64,000 nucleotides of DNA, from the NCBI RefSeq assembly GCF_001277215.2, contig NZ_CP013940.1, positions 124,001-188,000 on the forward strand, given 5' to 3'. Positions 53,253-64,000 of this stretch are shown in pieces; positions within the stretch are counted from its first letter, which is position 1; each line of letters opens with the position of its first letter. Under the pieces are notes generated by a model, which saw nothing but the letters and a program-made list of their open reading frames with translations, searched no databases and was not told where the DNA came from. The position numbers and the translations under genes are program-made. The DNA is from Cronobacter malonaticus LMG 23826 (GTDB taxonomy: Bacteria > Pseudomonadota > Gammaproteobacteria > Enterobacterales > Enterobacteriaceae).

Positions 53253-54341
53253 ATGGAGAGGTTAACGGTTACTCTCGGGGAACGTAGTTACCCTATCACC
53301 ATCGCAGCCGGATTGTTCAACGATCCGGCTTCCTTTTGGCCTTTGCGTGCAGGTGATCAGACCATGCTGGTCACCAATGAAACGCTGGCACCGCTGTGGC
53401 TGGATAAAGTCCGTTCCGCGCTGGAGCAGGCTGGCGTGAAGGTTGACCAGGTCATTTTGCCCGACGGCGAGCAGTATAAAAGCCTGGCGGTGCTGGAAAC
53501 CGTGTTCAGCGCGCTGCTGGAAAAACCGCATGGCCGCGATACCACGCTTATCGCGCTGGGCGGCGGCGTTATCGGCGATCTCACCGGTTTTGCCGCGGCG
53601 TGCTATCAGCGCGGTGTGCGCTTCATCCAGGTGCCGACCACGTTGCTTTCGCAGGTCGATTCCTCCGTTGGCGGCAAAACTGCCGTAAACCATCCGCTTG
53701 GCAAGAACATGATAGGCGCCTTCTGGCAGCCCGCTTCCGTGGTGGTCGATCTCGACTGTCTGCAAACCCTGCCTGCGCGTGAGCTGGCCTCCGGGCTCGC
53801 GGAAGTCATCAAATACGGCATCATCCTCGACCGCGATTTCTTCCTGTGGCTGGAGGAGAATATTGACGCGCTGTTGGCACTCGACGGCGCGGCGATGGCG
53901 TACTGCATTCGCCGCTGTTGCGAGATCAAAGCCGATGTCGTCGCGGCGGACGAGCGCGAAAGCGGCATGCGCGCGTTGTTAAACCTGGGCCATACTTTTG
54001 GTCACGCGATCGAAGCGGAAATGGGTTACGGCAACTGGCTGCATGGCGAAGCGGTCGCCGCGGGGATGGTGATGGCGGCGCGTGCCGCCGAGCGTCTCGG
54101 CCAGTTTGAGACGCAGGATGTCGAGCGCATTATCGCGCTGCTCAAGCGCGCGGGTCTGCCGGTCACCGGCCCTGAATCCATGCCGCCGCAGGCGTATCTG
54201 CCGCACATGATGCGCGATAAAAAAGTTCTGGCTGGCGAGTTGCGCTTAGTGCTGCCGCTGGCTATCGGGAAGAGTGAAGTGCGCGGCGGAGTGCCGCACG
54301 ATCTGGTTTTAAGCGCGATTGCTGATTGTCAGCAGGCGTGA
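53253..54341 (+). CDS. aroB: 3-dehydroquinate synthase
   Basis: AroB turns DAHP into 3-dehydroquinate with NAD and a divalent metal. It has 362 residues, the E. coli length. The [19 protein letters not shown] stretch, [10 protein letters not shown] and the metal histidines of HTFGHAIE are all present. It lies between aroK and damX in the well-known aroKB-damX-dam-rpe-gph-trpS cluster. Confidence 0.98.
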   Translation: MERLTVTLGERSYPITIAAGLFNDPASFWPLRAGDQTMLVTNETLAPLWLDKVRSALEQAGVKVDQVILPDGEQYKSLAVLETVFSALLEKPHGRDTTLIALGGGVIGDLTGFAAACYQRGVRFIQVPTTLLSQVDSSVGGKTAVNHPLGKNMIGAFWQPASVVVDLDCLQTLPARELASGLAEVIKYGIILDRDFFLWLEENIDALLALDGAAMAYCIRRCCEIKADVVAADERESGMRALLNLGHTFGHAIEAEMGYGNWLHGEAVAAGMVMAARAAERLGQFETQDVERIIALLKRAGLPVTGPESMPPQAYLPHMMRDKKVLAGELRLVLPLAIGKSEVRGGVPHDLVLSAIADCQQA

Positions 54342-54431
54342 ATGAAAAGTACTGTTCGCCAGTCAATGGCGTTTTTACTATCGGGCAATAGCGTGGCGCA
54401 GGCCGCAATGAGCCTTCGAGTGGGGTGTTAA

Positions 54432-55745
54432 ATGGATGAATTCAAACCAGAAGACGAGCTGAAACCCGATCCCAGCGATCGTCGTCCTGGTCGTTCTCGT
54501 AAATCTGCTGAGTTCGATAACGAACCGCAAATCAACATTGATGACGTTGATCTGGATGCAGACGATCGTCGTCCGGCGCGCGCGCGTCGCGAGCAGACGC
54601 AAGAGAGTTACGAAGCGGATGAATCGCTGGCCGATGATGAAGAAGTCCAGGAGCGTCGCCCGCGCAAGCGTAAAAAAGCGCCCCCGAAAGGGCCCATTTC
54701 TCGCCAGCATCTGATGATGGCGCTCGGTATTTTTGTGCTGGTGCTGCTGATTATCGGCATCGGTTCGGCGCTAAAAGGCCCGGACACCACGAAAACCGAC
54801 GACGCGCAGGCGCAAAACGCCGAGAAGAATATCGATCTCTCCGGTAACGCAGGCAGCCCGTCAGACCAGGCCAACGGCGCGCAGCCGCAGCCGGGCAACA
54901 CCTCTGCCGCGAACCAGAATAACAGCAACGCGCCGCAGGATATCTCTCTGCCGCCGGTGTCCTCAACGCCGACTCAGGCGGAGTCGCCGTCTGCGCCCCA
55001 GGGCCAGCAGCGTGTCGAAGTCCCGGGCGATTTGAATAATGCGCTGACGCAGCAGCAAGGTCAGATTGATAACGCTGTAGCAGGTTCTACGCTCCCTACC
55101 GAGCCGGCCACCGTCGCACCGGTGAACGGCAACGCCGCAGCCTCTCAGCCGTCGCGCGACACCGCGCAAAGTGAGAAACCTGTGCGTCATAACGCCGCTA
55201 CCACCACGCGTCCTGAGCGTAAGCAGATGGTGATTGAGTCTGAGCCGCGTAAAACGCAGACCACCCAGAGCAAACCGCAGCAGGCGCCGGCGAAAACCGT
55301 CACCGCGGAGCAGAAGCCAGCCAGTACGCCGAAACATAGCGAACCGGCGACCGGCACCGCCTCTGCGCCGGTGAAAGCGCCAGCGGCCACCGCCACGCAA
55401 GCGCCGAAGAGCGCGCCTGCCGCGAGCCAGGCTTCCGCCCCTGCGGGTGGCGCGAGCGCCGGTAATGTTGGTGCGCTGAAATCCGCGCCGGGCAGCCACT
55501 ACACGCTTCAGTTGAGCAGTTCGTCGAACTACAACAACCTGAACGCGTGGGCGAAGAAAGAGAATCTGAAAAACTACGTGGTGTACCAGACGACCCGTAA
55601 CGGTCAGCCGTGGTATGTGCTGGTAAGCGGCGTGTATGGCTCGAAAGATGAAGCGAAACGCGCGGTTTCTTCGCTGCCAGCCGACGTGCAGGCGAAAAAC
55701 CCGTGGGCTAAGCCGATTCACCAGGTCCAGGCCGATCTGAAGTAA
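54432..55745 (+). CDS. damX: cell division protein DamX (SPOR domain)
   Basis: DamX is an inner membrane protein recruited to the division site. It has 437 residues (E. coli 428). An acidic, basic-alternating cytoplasmic part (about 1-95) precedes one membrane helix ([19 protein letters not shown], about 97-115), a long Pro-, Ala-, Gln-, Thr-rich linker (about 120-345) and a C-terminal SPOR domain ([20 protein letters not shown] to the end) that binds denuded peptidoglycan. Confidence 0.96.
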   Translation: MDEFKPEDELKPDPSDRRPGRSRKSAEFDNEPQINIDDVDLDADDRRPARARREQTQESYEADESLADDEEVQERRPRKRKKAPPKGPISRQHLMMALGIFVLVLLIIGIGSALKGPDTTKTDDAQAQNAEKNIDLSGNAGSPSDQANGAQPQPGNTSAANQNNSNAPQDISLPPVSSTPTQAESPSAPQGQQRVEVPGDLNNALTQQQGQIDNAVAGSTLPTEPATVAPVNGNAAASQPSRDTAQSEKPVRHNAATTTRPERKQMVIESEPRKTQTTQSKPQQAPAKTVTAEQKPASTPKHSEPATGTASAPVKAPAATATQAPKSAPAASQASAPAGGASAGNVGALKSAPGSHYTLQLSSSSNYNNLNAWAKKENLKNYVVYQTTRNGQPWYVLVSGVYGSKDEAKRAVSSLPADVQAKNPWAKPIHQVQADLK

Positions 55746-55813
55746 TGAGTAAAGCGCAGTATGCTGTCGGAGCCTTCTCCACAGCGTGGGAAGGTATGAA
55801 TTAATCAGGCAGC

Positions 55814-56632
55814 ATGAAAAAATATCGCGCTTTTCTTAAATGGGCAGGGGGAAAATACCCCCTGCTCGACGATATCAAACGTCACCTCCCGGAAGGGGAG
55901 TGTCTTATTGAGCCGTTCGTCGGCGCCGGGTCGGTTTTTCTTAACACCGACTATTCGCGCTATGTGTTGTCAGACATCAACAACGATCTGATAAGCCTCT
56001 ACACCACGGTCAAAGATAAAACTGACGATTACGTCAGCGAAGCGCGCCTGCTGTTTACCGCCGAGCATAATCAGGCCGAGGTGTACTATCAGCTGCGTGA
56101 CGAGTTCAACCAGAGCCGGGACGAGTTCCGCCGCGCGCTGCTCTTTTTATATCTCAACCGCCACGGTTACAACGGGCTGTGCCGCTATAATCTGCGCGGC
56201 GAGTTCAACGTGCCGTTTGGCCGTTACAAAAAGCCCTATTTCCCGGAGACGGAGCTGTACCATTTTGCGGAGCGCGCCCAGAACGCCCTGTTTATCTGCG
56301 AATCCTATGACGCCAGCATGGCGCGGGCGCAGCAGGAAAGCAGCGCCGTGGTCTATTGCGATCCGCCTTACGCGCCGCTTTCCGCTACCGCAAACTTTAC
56401 GGCTTATCATACGAACAGCTTTAATCTGGAACAGCAGCGGCATCTGGCGCAGCTTGCGGAAGGGCTGCAAAGCCAGCGCATTCCGGTGCTCATTTCTAAC
56501 CACGATACTGAGCTGACCCGCCAGTGGTATCAGCAGGCGAAGCTGCATAAGGTGCGGGTACGACGCAGCATCAGCAGCAGTGGCGGCACGCGCAGAAAGG
56601 TGGACGAACTGCTGGCGCTTTACGAAGCCTGA
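55814..56632 (+). CDS. dam: DNA adenine methyltransferase Dam
   Basis: Dam methylates adenine in GATC for mismatch repair, replication timing and gene control. It has 272 residues (E. coli 278), the difference being at the C-terminus. The AdoMet motif [10 protein letters not shown] (about 35-44) and catalytic DPPY (183-186) are present. It follows damX by 68 bases. Confidence 0.98.
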   Translation: MKKYRAFLKWAGGKYPLLDDIKRHLPEGECLIEPFVGAGSVFLNTDYSRYVLSDINNDLISLYTTVKDKTDDYVSEARLLFTAEHNQAEVYYQLRDEFNQSRDEFRRALLFLYLNRHGYNGLCRYNLRGEFNVPFGRYKKPYFPETELYHFAERAQNALFICESYDASMARAQQESSAVVYCDPPYAPLSATANFTAYHTNSFNLEQQRHLAQLAEGLQSQRIPVLISNHDTELTRQWYQQAKLHKVRVRRSISSSGGTRRKVDELLALYEA

Positions 56633-56676
56633 GCCGGTTCCGTCCGCCATACACACAAGACTTAATGGAGAAGCGG

Positions 56677-57354
56677 ATGAAACAGTATTTGATTGCCCCC
56701 TCGATTCTGTCGGCCGACTTTGCCCGGCTGGGTGAAGACACCGCACGGGTGCTGGCCGCCGGTGCCGACGTCGTCCATTTCGATGTTATGGATAACCACT
56801 ATGTGCCGAACCTCACCATCGGGCCGATGGTGCTAAAGGCGCTGCGCGATTACGGCATTACCGCGCCCATCGACGTCCATCTGATGGTAAAACCGGTGGA
56901 TCGCCTGATCCCCGATTTCGCCGACGCGGGCGCCAGCATCATTACATTTCACCCGGAAGCCTCCGAGCATATCGACCGTTCGCTGCAGCTTATCAAAGAA
57001 CACGGCTGCAAAGCGGGCCTGGTTTTTAACCCGGCGACGCCGCTGAGCTATCTCGATTACGTGATGGATAAACTGGACGTGATTCTGCTGATGTCGGTCA
57101 ACCCGGGCTTCGGCGGTCAGTCGTTTATCCCGCAGACACTGGAGAAGCTCAAAGAAGTGCGTCAGCGCATCGACGCCTCCGGGCGCGACATCCGCCTTGA
57201 AGTGGACGGCGGCGTGAAGGTCAGCAACATCGGCGCTATCGCCGCGGCGGGTGCCGATATGTTTGTCGCAGGCTCGGCCATTTTCAACGAGCCGGATTAT
57301 CAGAAAGTCATCAACGATATGCGTAGCGAGCTGGCGAAGGTTTCTCATGGATAA
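56677..57354 (+). CDS. rpe: ribulose-phosphate 3-epimerase
   Basis: Rpe interconverts ribulose 5-phosphate and xylulose 5-phosphate in the pentose phosphate pathway. The ATG at 56677 ([19 protein letters not shown]) gives 225 residues, the E. coli length. The metal and catalytic residues lie in [12 protein letters not shown] and LEVDGGVK. It overlaps gph by 8 bases. Confidence 0.98.
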   Translation: MKQYLIAPSILSADFARLGEDTARVLAAGADVVHFDVMDNHYVPNLTIGPMVLKALRDYGITAPIDVHLMVKPVDRLIPDFADAGASIITFHPEASEHIDRSLQLIKEHGCKAGLVFNPATPLSYLDYVMDKLDVILLMSVNPGFGGQSFIPQTLEKLKEVRQRIDASGRDIRLEVDGGVKVSNIGAIAAAGADMFVAGSAIFNEPDYQKVINDMRSELAKVSHG

Positions 57355-58105
57355 GCTGCAAAAAATCCGCGCTGTCGCCTTCGATCTCGACGGTACGCTG
57401 GTAGACAGCGCGCCGGGTCTGACCTGGGCCGTGGATAACGCGCTCTATGCGCTGGAGCTGCCGACCGCGGGCGATGCGCGCGTTATCACCTGGATTGGCA
57501 ACGGCGCCGATGTGCTGGTTGAGCGCGCGCTGAACTGGGCGCGTCAGGAGAAAGCCGCGCTTCGCGCCGCCGCGGGCAAGCCGGCGGAAACTGACGCTAT
57601 TCCGGAAGAAGAACAGCGCCGCATGATGCGCCGTCTGTTTGACCGCTATTATGGCGAGGCCGTCGAGGCGGGTAGCGCGCTGTTCCCGGATGTGGCCGGG
57701 ACGCTTGACGCGCTGCGCCGCCATGGCCTTGCGCTCGGGCTGGTCACCAATAAGCCGACGCCGTTTGTGGCCCCGATGCTGGAATCGCTCGGTATCGCAG
57801 ACCATTTCAGCATTATTATCGGCGGCGATGATGTGCAGAATAAAAAACCGCACCCGGAACCGCTGTACAAAGTCATGGACGCATTGCATGTCACGGCGCA
57901 GGAGTTGCTCTTTGTCGGCGATTCACGCAATGATATTCAGGCGGCGCAGGCCGCTGGCTGCGCAAGCGTCGGTCTGAGCTATGGCTATAACTACGGCGAA
58001 GCGATAACGTTAAGCCACCCGGATTTCGTCTTTGACCATTTCCGCGACTTACTGCCCGCGTTCGGGCTCCCCCACAGTGACAATCAGGAATTGAAAAATG
58101 AGTAA
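57347..58105 (+). CDS. gph: phosphoglycolate phosphatase
   Basis: Gph removes phosphate from 2-phosphoglycolate made during repair of DNA 3' ends. The ATG at 57347 gives 252 residues, the E. coli length. HAD motifs are [19 protein letters not shown] and [10 protein letters not shown]. It overlaps rpe before and trpS after (8 bases each). Confidence 0.97.
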   Translation: MDKLQKIRAVAFDLDGTLVDSAPGLTWAVDNALYALELPTAGDARVITWIGNGADVLVERALNWARQEKAALRAAAGKPAETDAIPEEEQRRMMRRLFDRYYGEAVEAGSALFPDVAGTLDALRRHGLALGLVTNKPTPFVAPMLESLGIADHFSIIIGGDDVQNKKPHPEPLYKVMDALHVTAQELLFVGDSRNDIQAAQAAGCASVGLSYGYNYGEAITLSHPDFVFDHFRDLLPAFGLPHSDNQELKNE

Positions 58106-59102
58106 GCCCATCGTTTTTAGTGGCGCACAGCCATCCGGAGAACTGACCATCGGTAACTACATGGGTGCGCTGCGTCAGTGGGTTAACATGCAGGATGATT
58201 ACCACTGCATCTACTGCATCGTGGATCAGCATGCCATCACTGTGCGTCAGGACCCGGCCGCGCTGCGCAAAGCCACGCTGGATACGCTGGCGCTCTATCT
58301 CGCCTGCGGCATCGACCCGAAAAAGAGCACCATCTTCGTGCAGTCTCACGTGCCGGAGCACGCGCAGCTGGGCTGGGCGCTGAACTGCTACACCTATTTC
58401 GGCGAACTGAGCCGCATGACGCAGTTCAAAGACAAATCCGCGCGCTACGCGGAAAACATCAACGCCGGTCTGTTTGATTACCCGGTGCTGATGGCGGCGG
58501 ATATTCTGCTGTACCAGACCAATCTGGTGCCGGTGGGCGAAGATCAGAAACAGCACCTGGAGCTGAGCCGCGATATCGCGCAGCGCTTCAACGCCATCTA
58601 CGGCGATATTTTCCGCGTGCCGGAGCCGTTCATCCCGAAATCGGGCGCTCGCGTAATGTCACTGCTGGAGCCGACCAAAAAGATGTCCAAGTCGGATGAC
58701 AACCGCAATAACGTCATCGGCCTGCTGGAAGATCCGAAATCCGTTGTGAAGAAAATCAAACGCGCGGTGACCGATTCTGACGAGCCGCCGGTGGTGCGCT
58801 ATGACGTGGCGAATAAAGCGGGCGTCTCTAACCTGCTGGATATTCTGTCTGCCGTGACCGGCCAGAGCATCCCGGAACTGGAGCAGCATTTCGAAGGCAA
58901 AATGTATGGCCATCTGAAAGGCGAAGTGGCAGAGGCCGTCTCCGGCATGCTCACCGAGCTTCAGGAACGCTATCACCGCTACCGCAACGACGAAGCCTTC
59001 CTGCAAAGCGTGATGAAAGAAGGGGCCGAGAAAGCCCGCGCGCACGCTGGCGAAACGCTGAAGAAAGTGTATGAATCCATCGGGTTTGTGGCGCAGCCGT
59101 AA
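58098..59102 (+). CDS. trpS: tryptophanyl-tRNA synthetase
   Basis: TrpS charges tRNA-Trp. It has 334 residues, the E. coli length. The class I motifs are TIGN (variant of HIGH, near residue 18) and KMSKS (about 195-199). It ends the aroKB-trpS supercluster and is followed by two hairpins. Confidence 0.99.
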   Translation: MSKPIVFSGAQPSGELTIGNYMGALRQWVNMQDDYHCIYCIVDQHAITVRQDPAALRKATLDTLALYLACGIDPKKSTIFVQSHVPEHAQLGWALNCYTYFGELSRMTQFKDKSARYAENINAGLFDYPVLMAADILLYQTNLVPVGEDQKQHLELSRDIAQRFNAIYGDIFRVPEPFIPKSGARVMSLLEPTKKMSKSDDNRNNVIGLLEDPKSVVKKIKRAVTDSDEPPVVRYDVANKAGVSNLLDILSAVTGQSIPELEQHFEGKMYGHLKGEVAEAVSGMLTELQERYHRYRNDEAFLQSVMKEGAEKARAHAGETLKKVYESIGFVAQP

Positions 59103-59107
59103 TAAAA

Positions 59108-59127
59108 AACCGGGGCAGCCCGGTTTT
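59108..59127 (+). terminator. first hairpin after trpS
   Basis: AACCGGG pairs with CCCGGTT across GCAG, with only four T after it. Confidence 0.7.
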
Positions 59128-59140
59128 GCGTGTCACAGTG

Positions 59141-59168
59141 AAACCACCTCTCAGGAGGTGGTTTTTTT
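59141..59168 (+). terminator. second, strong terminator after trpS
   Basis: AAACCACCTC pairs with GAGGTGGTTT across TCAG, followed by T to 59168. It lies 14 bases after the first hairpin, so the two work in tandem. Confidence 0.9.
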
Positions 59169-59187
59169 ATTGCTCAGCGCAGCCGTA

Positions 59188-59358
59188 TTACTGGTCCGCT
59201 GCCGGGCCGCAGCCGCCGATCATTTTCGAAATAGAAATCGCCGGGTGAAGCAGATAGTCGTAGCTGCAGGTTTTGTTTTTATTTTCGACATGGCCGGTGC
59301 AGGCGGTCAGTGAGGAGAGTACGGCGGCCAGCATCGCGAGTTTAATGACATGTTTCAT
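59188..59358 (-). CDS. yhfL: small lipoprotein YhfL
   Basis: The reverse strand from an ATG at 59358 encodes 56 residues starting MKHVIKLAMLAAVLSSL and with lipobox LTAC, so Cys20 should be lipidated. The rest (TGHVENKNKTCSYDYLLHPA, then ISISKMIGGCGPAADQ) matches the E. coli YhfL of 55 residues. Two further cysteines may form a disulfide. Function is unknown. In E. coli it lies on the other side of the frl operon. Confidence 0.9.
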   Translation of the reverse strand: MKHVIKLAMLAAVLSSLTACTGHVENKNKTCSYDYLLHPAISISKMIGGCGPAADQ

Positions 59359-59487
59359 TATGCATCCCTATTGATAAAGTTTCCTAAATAGCTGATATGA
59401 ATGTCTTTTATGACTATTCATAACGGGACGACTTTATGCGGTTTCAGGCAGGGGAAGTCAACGTCAGTAACAGGACTTGCAGGACAA

Positions 59488-59507
59488 GAAAAACCGCGCG
59501 GGCGCGG
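59488..59507 (-). terminator. terminator of the frl operon
   Basis: CCGCG/CGCGG hairpin (59494-59507) with an A run at 59488-59493 that gives T on the reverse strand, just after the frlR stop. Confidence 0.65.
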
Positions 59508-59511
59508 GTGT

Positions 59512-60243
59512 TCAGCGCCGCTGGTTGTCGATGGTCAACGTGACGCGATTGGCACGGCAGAACAACTCGGAATAGTGCACGGGTTTTTGATGCTGGTCGT
59601 AGGCGATTTTGCTGATGCGAAACAGCGGCTCTCCCAGCTCGCATTTCAGCCACTGCGCCTCGGCTTTGGTGGCGGTAAAAATATCGATGGTCTTTTTATC
59701 GCTCACCACCTGCGTATCGAAGCGTTCCTGAAACAGCTGATAGGTCGATGCGCCTGCGCTGTAGATCTCGTCAAACTGCGGGTAACGGGAGAGCGGGATC
59801 CACGAGGCATCGATAAACAGCGGTTCGCCATCGAGATACATCACCCGGCGCAGCAGGAACATCTCGCCGCCGCCCGGAATATTCAGCCGTTCGCAGAACG
59901 GATCGGCGCTGACGCGCGTCTGTTCAATCACTTCTTCTTTGGTGGGCTTGCCCTGCGATACGCCGAAATCGGTAAAGCCGCTCACGGTCAGCAACGCGTT
60001 TTCCACTTTCTTGCTCTGCACGAACGTGCCTTTGCCCTGCCAGCGGATCAGGACGCCATCTTTCACCAGATCGCTAATCGCCTTGCGAATAGTGATGCGG
60101 CTGACGTTGTAGAGCGTACACAACTCGCTTTCAGTAGGGATCTGCTGCCCGGCCTGGTAAACGCCTTGCCCGATATCATCAAGCAGACGCTGGCGGACGG
60201 TGGCATAAAGGAGTTGATGAGAGTAGCGCTCCGTAGCTGGCAT
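59512..60243 (-). CDS. frlR: fructoselysine operon repressor FrlR (GntR/HutC)
   Basis: FrlR has 243 residues, the E. coli length. The N-terminal winged helix (ELCTLYNVSRITIRKAISDL, about 37-56) is followed by a UTRA ligand domain, probably for fructoselysine 6-phosphate. It is the last gene of the operon, separated from frlD by 101 bases with a hairpin and a TATAAT. Confidence 0.96.
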   Translation of the reverse strand: MPATERYSHQLLYATVRQRLLDDIGQGVYQAGQQIPTESELCTLYNVSRITIRKAISDLVKDGVLIRWQGKGTFVQSKKVENALLTVSGFTDFGVSQGKPTKEEVIEQTRVSADPFCERLNIPGGGEMFLLRRVMYLDGEPLFIDASWIPLSRYPQFDEIYSAGASTYQLFQERFDTQVVSDKKTIDIFTATKAEAQWLKCELGEPLFRISKIAYDQHQKPVHYSELFCRANRVTLTIDNQRR

Positions 60244-60278
60244 GTATCGACCCTGAAGTTGTAGAAAACGTGGGGATG

Positions 60279-60339
60279 ATTATAAGAGCGTTTATTGAGG
60301 AGTGACAGGGCGTTGGCGTGAGTTGCGTCACGCCAACGC
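60279..60339 (-). promoter_or_regulatory. frlD-frlR intergenic hairpin and candidate frlR promoter
   Basis: GCGTTGGCGTGA (60310-60321) pairs perfectly with TCACGCCAACGC (60328-60339) across six bases. There is no T run, so it is not a standard terminator. On the reverse strand a perfect TATAAT lies at 60284-60279, with a weak -35 near 60302-60307. frlR may therefore have its own promoter. Confidence 0.55.
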
Positions 60340-60344
60340 AGACC

Positions 60345-61130
60345 TTACCAGGCGCCATGATAGCCAAGCGTTCGCGCCGCGCACTGCGTTCCCTGTTTCA
60401 TCGCATCAATGAGCGGCAGTCCGGCGGCGACAGCACACAGGAAACCGGCGATGTAAGAATCTCCGGCCCCCATCGTATCCACCACTTCAACCTGCTCCGG
60501 CGGCATGCGCCAGAACCGCGCGCCATCCCACGCCAGACTGCCGTTCTCGCCAAGCGTGGCGATAGCGACGCCTGCGCCGCACTCCACCACCGTTTGCAGA
60601 CGGTCGCGCAGCCAGGGCGTCTCTTCATGCGCGGAGGCAAACGCATAATCCAGATGCTCCGGCAGCGTGCGCCACAGCGGGCTTTCCCATTTGTCGGCAA
60701 AATCAAACGACAGCGTCTTCCCGGCAGCGTGAAGCGCCGGAAAAGCGGTGTCGGCGTGGCCCCAGATGGCGGAGTGAATCATATCGAACCCCGTGAGCCA
60801 GCGCAGATCCTCCTCGCTTACCGTAAAGCCCGCCATCACGCCTTCGGTATAGTCGCCAAGAATGCGGTCATTGTTGCGAAGCTCCACCTGGGTCTGCGCC
60901 GTGACGCCCGGTCTGGTATGCATATGCGTAATATCGACGCCGTGGCGCGCCAGATCCTGCTTCAGCATGTCGCCATAGTCGTCATCGCCGACCCAGCTGA
61001 CGCAGGCGGGCCGCATTCCGTAGCGGGTGCTGTAAACCGCCACATTAACCGCGTTGCCGCCGGAAAACGCTTTGCCAAGCTGCGGATAGATATCCACGCA
61101 GTTATCGCCGACCGTCGCCAGTGTTTTCAT
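60345..61130 (-). CDS. frlD: fructoselysine 6-kinase
   Basis: FrlD phosphorylates fructoselysine with ATP. It has 261 residues, the E. coli length. It is a PfkB-family kinase: N-terminal [14 protein letters not shown] type segment and C-terminal anion hole with catalytic Asp in [13 protein letters not shown]. Its start overlaps the frlC stop by 4 bases. Confidence 0.97.
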   Translation of the reverse strand: MKTLATVGDNCVDIYPQLGKAFSGGNAVNVAVYSTRYGMRPACVSWVGDDDYGDMLKQDLARHGVDITHMHTRPGVTAQTQVELRNNDRILGDYTEGVMAGFTVSEEDLRWLTGFDMIHSAIWGHADTAFPALHAAGKTLSFDFADKWESPLWRTLPEHLDYAFASAHEETPWLRDRLQTVVECGAGVAIATLGENGSLAWDGARFWRMPPEQVEVVDTMGAGDSYIAGFLCAVAAGLPLIDAMKQGTQCAARTLGYHGAW

Positions 61131-61957
61131 AGCGCCTCCTGCGACAGCAGATCGCGAAAGCGCGCCAGCGCCTGGCGGGCGTAAAGCCGCGGCTCGTTCA
61201 TGTACATGGTGACCAGCTCAATAGTGCAATAGCCGTCGTAGCCGCGATCGAGGATATCGCGCATCAGTTCGCGCAGCGGCATTTTGCCTTCGCCAGGGAT
61301 GTAATGGCTGTCGCTCGCGCCGTCGCTGTCCACGATATGCAGATGACGCAGTTTATCGCCCAGTTTGTCGAAGTAGCTCATCACCGGCTCGCCCTGCACA
61401 AACGGCGCGCAGATATCGACCATGCTGTAAAGCCGCGGTGACGGCACCAGCGAAAGCGCCCGCAGCACGTCGTTCGCGTTGCAAACGACGTTGGATTCAT
61501 ACGGCGTGAGCGGCTCCAGCAGCAGATCGATGCCGATCTCTTCGGCGAATTCGCACAGCTCGCGCAGGTTATCGGCGAGGCGCTGCCAGATGGCGTCAGG
61601 TCCGGTGAGGTAGCCCGCGTGGGCCGCAGAGATCAGCGTAAAGCCTGCGTCCATCTCTTTGGCCATTTCCATGGCGAGCTTGATCATGTCGAGGCTTTCA
61701 CGGCGCATCCGCTCGTCGCCCAGCATCATGTTATAGGGATAACCGTTGGTTTCCGGCGTGTAGCCGATGATCGGCATCTGATAAACGCGGGAAAGCTCTT
61801 TTACCTGACGAATGCCGCCTGCGTTGAGATCCGGCGCAAACGCGTGCGGCCTGCCGCCCCACAGCTCCAGTCCGTCATAACCCAGTTCGTGCGCGTCGCG
61901 AAAGGCGTGCTCCAGCGGCAACCGCTGATGCCCGCAGGTAAACATACCCGTTTTCAT
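61127..61957 (-). CDS. frlC: fructoselysine 3-epimerase
   Basis: FrlC interconverts fructoselysine and psicoselysine. The ATG at 61957 ([20 protein letters not shown]) gives 276 residues, the E. coli length. It is a xylose-isomerase-like TIM barrel with metal ligands in [17 protein letters not shown] and [11 protein letters not shown]. It overlaps frlD by 4 bases. Confidence 0.97.
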   Translation of the reverse strand: MKTGMFTCGHQRLPLEHAFRDAHELGYDGLELWGGRPHAFAPDLNAGGIRQVKELSRVYQMPIIGYTPETNGYPYNMMLGDERMRRESLDMIKLAMEMAKEMDAGFTLISAAHAGYLTGPDAIWQRLADNLRELCEFAEEIGIDLLLEPLTPYESNVVCNANDVLRALSLVPSPRLYSMVDICAPFVQGEPVMSYFDKLGDKLRHLHIVDSDGASDSHYIPGEGKMPLRELMRDILDRGYDGYCTIELVTMYMNEPRLYARQALARFRDLLSQEAL

Positions 61958-61983
61958 AACCCTTCTCCTTGCATCAATGCCGG

Positions 61984-62006
61984 CCCCCGCAGGAGCCGGG
62001 CGGGGG
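61984..62006 (-). other. GC-rich hairpin between frlB and frlC
   Basis: CCCCCGC (61984-61990) pairs with GCGGGGG (62000-62006) across nine bases, right after the frlB stop. There is no T run on the reverse strand, so it may protect or attenuate the message rather than end it. Confidence 0.55.
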
Positions 62007-62007
62007 A

Positions 62008-63030
62008 TTAATATTCGACAATGCCGCCGTAGTAGCGACGGTCGTCCGGGTTGTGGTCTTTGTAGATGGAGAGGTAGTAGCAGAGCCACTCCATCGGCAC
62101 GAACATCAGGAATGGCGCGAGCCACGGGTGCAGCCCCTGGGAAATCTCCGCGTAGTCGATAACGATGACGCTATCGGTACGCTCGCGCACAAAGCGGATA
62201 GCGCGCTCGGTCGTGTGGCGGCTTTCGTCGTTGCCAAGCAGGAACAGGAACGGCACGCCCGGCTCGACGATCTCCAGCGGCCCGTGGCGGAATTCGCCGC
62301 TCTCAATCACCGAACCGTGCGTCCAGGTGAACTCCATCAGCGTCACAATCCCTTCTTTGTAGCCAAGCGGACGCAGCGGGCCCGCGGAAACGGTGTAGAT
62401 CATCGGCCACTGCGACGCCTGCTCGCCGAGCTGGCGACCTTTGTCTTCCCAGGTGCGCACCAGATGGCCCAGCGCCTGCGGCAGCTTGCGCAAGTCATTT
62501 TTGATTTTGCCGATCTCCGCGTGCGGCGCCTGGCGGGTGATCATCTCCAGCACCACGCTGTAGCAGAGCAGCAGGTGAATTTCCCAGATGCAGTCGGCTT
62601 CATACTCCACCACGTGTTCGGCGGCCTGCACGATCGGGCTGTCCGGGCGTTTGGTGAACGCGGCGGTCAGCGCGCCGCAGGCCGCACCCAGCTCCAGCGC
62701 CTTAATGACTTCTTCGGTTTTGCCATAGTCGGAGACGCCAATCACCGCGCACTTCGCATCGAGGCGGTGCGGCGTGTTGTCGCAGAATTCCCAGCCGGAA
62801 AGCGCGTAAACCTGAAGGCTTGAGTAACGATCCGCCAGGTGCTTCGCCGTCTGCGCCGCGTTTAGCGGCGAGCCGCAGGCGACGAAATAGATGCGGTCAA
62901 TGCCGCGGTTGATCATTTTGTCCGCAATGGCGTGCACGCGCGGCACATCCTTTTCCAGAATTTTTTCTACCTCCTGAACCATATTTTCGGTAACCAGGAA
63001 ATCCACGGTGCTTTTATCGATATTCAACAT
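62008..63030 (-). CDS. frlB: fructoselysine 6-phosphate deglycase
   Basis: FrlB splits fructoselysine 6-phosphate into lysine and glucose 6-phosphate. It has 340 residues, the E. coli length. Two SIS domains like those of GlmS are visible, with [20 protein letters not shown] near 50 and the second half around 190-320. It lies 21 bases after frlA. Confidence 0.97.
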   Translation of the reverse strand: MLNIDKSTVDFLVTENMVQEVEKILEKDVPRVHAIADKMINRGIDRIYFVACGSPLNAAQTAKHLADRYSSLQVYALSGWEFCDNTPHRLDAKCAVIGVSDYGKTEEVIKALELGAACGALTAAFTKRPDSPIVQAAEHVVEYEADCIWEIHLLLCYSVVLEMITRQAPHAEIGKIKNDLRKLPQALGHLVRTWEDKGRQLGEQASQWPMIYTVSAGPLRPLGYKEGIVTLMEFTWTHGSVIESGEFRHGPLEIVEPGVPFLFLLGNDESRHTTERAIRFVRERTDSVIVIDYAEISQGLHPWLAPFLMFVPMEWLCYYLSIYKDHNPDDRRYYGGIVEY

Positions 63031-63051
63031 GAAACAACTCTCCAGACAGGG

Positions 63052-64000
<949 letters not shown>

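Noticed and set aside
59401..60264. Open frame of 287 codons opposite frlR
   Set aside because: Shadow of frlR; no ribosome site or family likeness.

Overview
The window is chromosomal DNA of a GC-rich enterobacterium. Nearly every protein resembles its Escherichia coli counterpart in length and sequence, and the order (yhgN-asd-glgBXCAP-glpD-glpEGR-malT-malPQ-nfuA-gntX-bioH-feoCBA-tex-greB-ompR-envZ-pckA-yhgE-hslOR-yrfG-igaA-nudE-mrcA-hofMNOPQ-aroKB-damX-dam-rpe-gph-trpS-frl) is the E. coli 76-75 min backbone. High GC, missing E. coli neighbours (rtcBAR, gntT, the yhfS-yhfZ block) and different insertions argue against Escherichia. My best guess is Cronobacter or a close relative; this is an inference from general recall, not a search.

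Positions 1-11.6 kb hold a membrane protein (yhgN, cut by the edge), asd and the complete glycogen cluster glgBXCAP. Positions 11.6-13.6 kb hold a lineage-specific pair, a small membrane protein and a convergent membrane-bound diguanylate cyclase. Positions 13.8-17.5 kb are the glycerol-3-phosphate block: glpD, divergent from glpE-glpG-glpR. Positions 17.7-25.5 kb are the maltose activator malT and malPQ. From 25.8 to 31.5 kb come a CspA-type cold-shock gene with its long leader, nfuA, gntX, bioH, a small exported DUF1471 protein and the ferrous iron operon feoABC. From 32 to 48.9 kb come tex, greB, ompR-envZ, pckA, yhgE, the heat-shock genes hslR/hslO, yrfG, igaA, nudE and mrcA. From 49 to 59.1 kb come the competence-pilus-like hofMNOPQ operon and the aroK-aroB-damX-dam-rpe-gph-trpS supercluster. 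The last 5 kb carry the small lipoprotein yhfL and the fructoselysine operon frlABCDR, with frlA cut by the right edge.

The genes form connected carbon-flow modules: glycogen synthesis and breakdown (Glg) meets maltodextrin breakdown (MalP, MalQ); GlpD, PckA and Rpe handle central carbon; Frl feeds glucose 6-phosphate from Amadori products. Envelope control (OmpR/EnvZ, IgaA, MrcA, DamX) is the second theme.

The most striking observation is that the rhomboid protease gene glpG is full length, in frame and structurally well conserved, but every key catalytic position is changed (Ser201 to Gly, His254 to Leu, His150 to Ser, E. coli numbering). It reads as a bacterial rhomboid pseudoprotease kept inside the glpEGR operon. 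Other points worth a look are a paired inverted-repeat element present twice as mirror images with a fixed 23-nt spacer, a diguanylate cyclase with a lost inhibitory-site arginine, a cspA-like thermosensitive leader, and a perfect 12-bp hairpin between frlD and frlR. I see no tRNA, rRNA, prophage, insertion sequence or CRISPR array.
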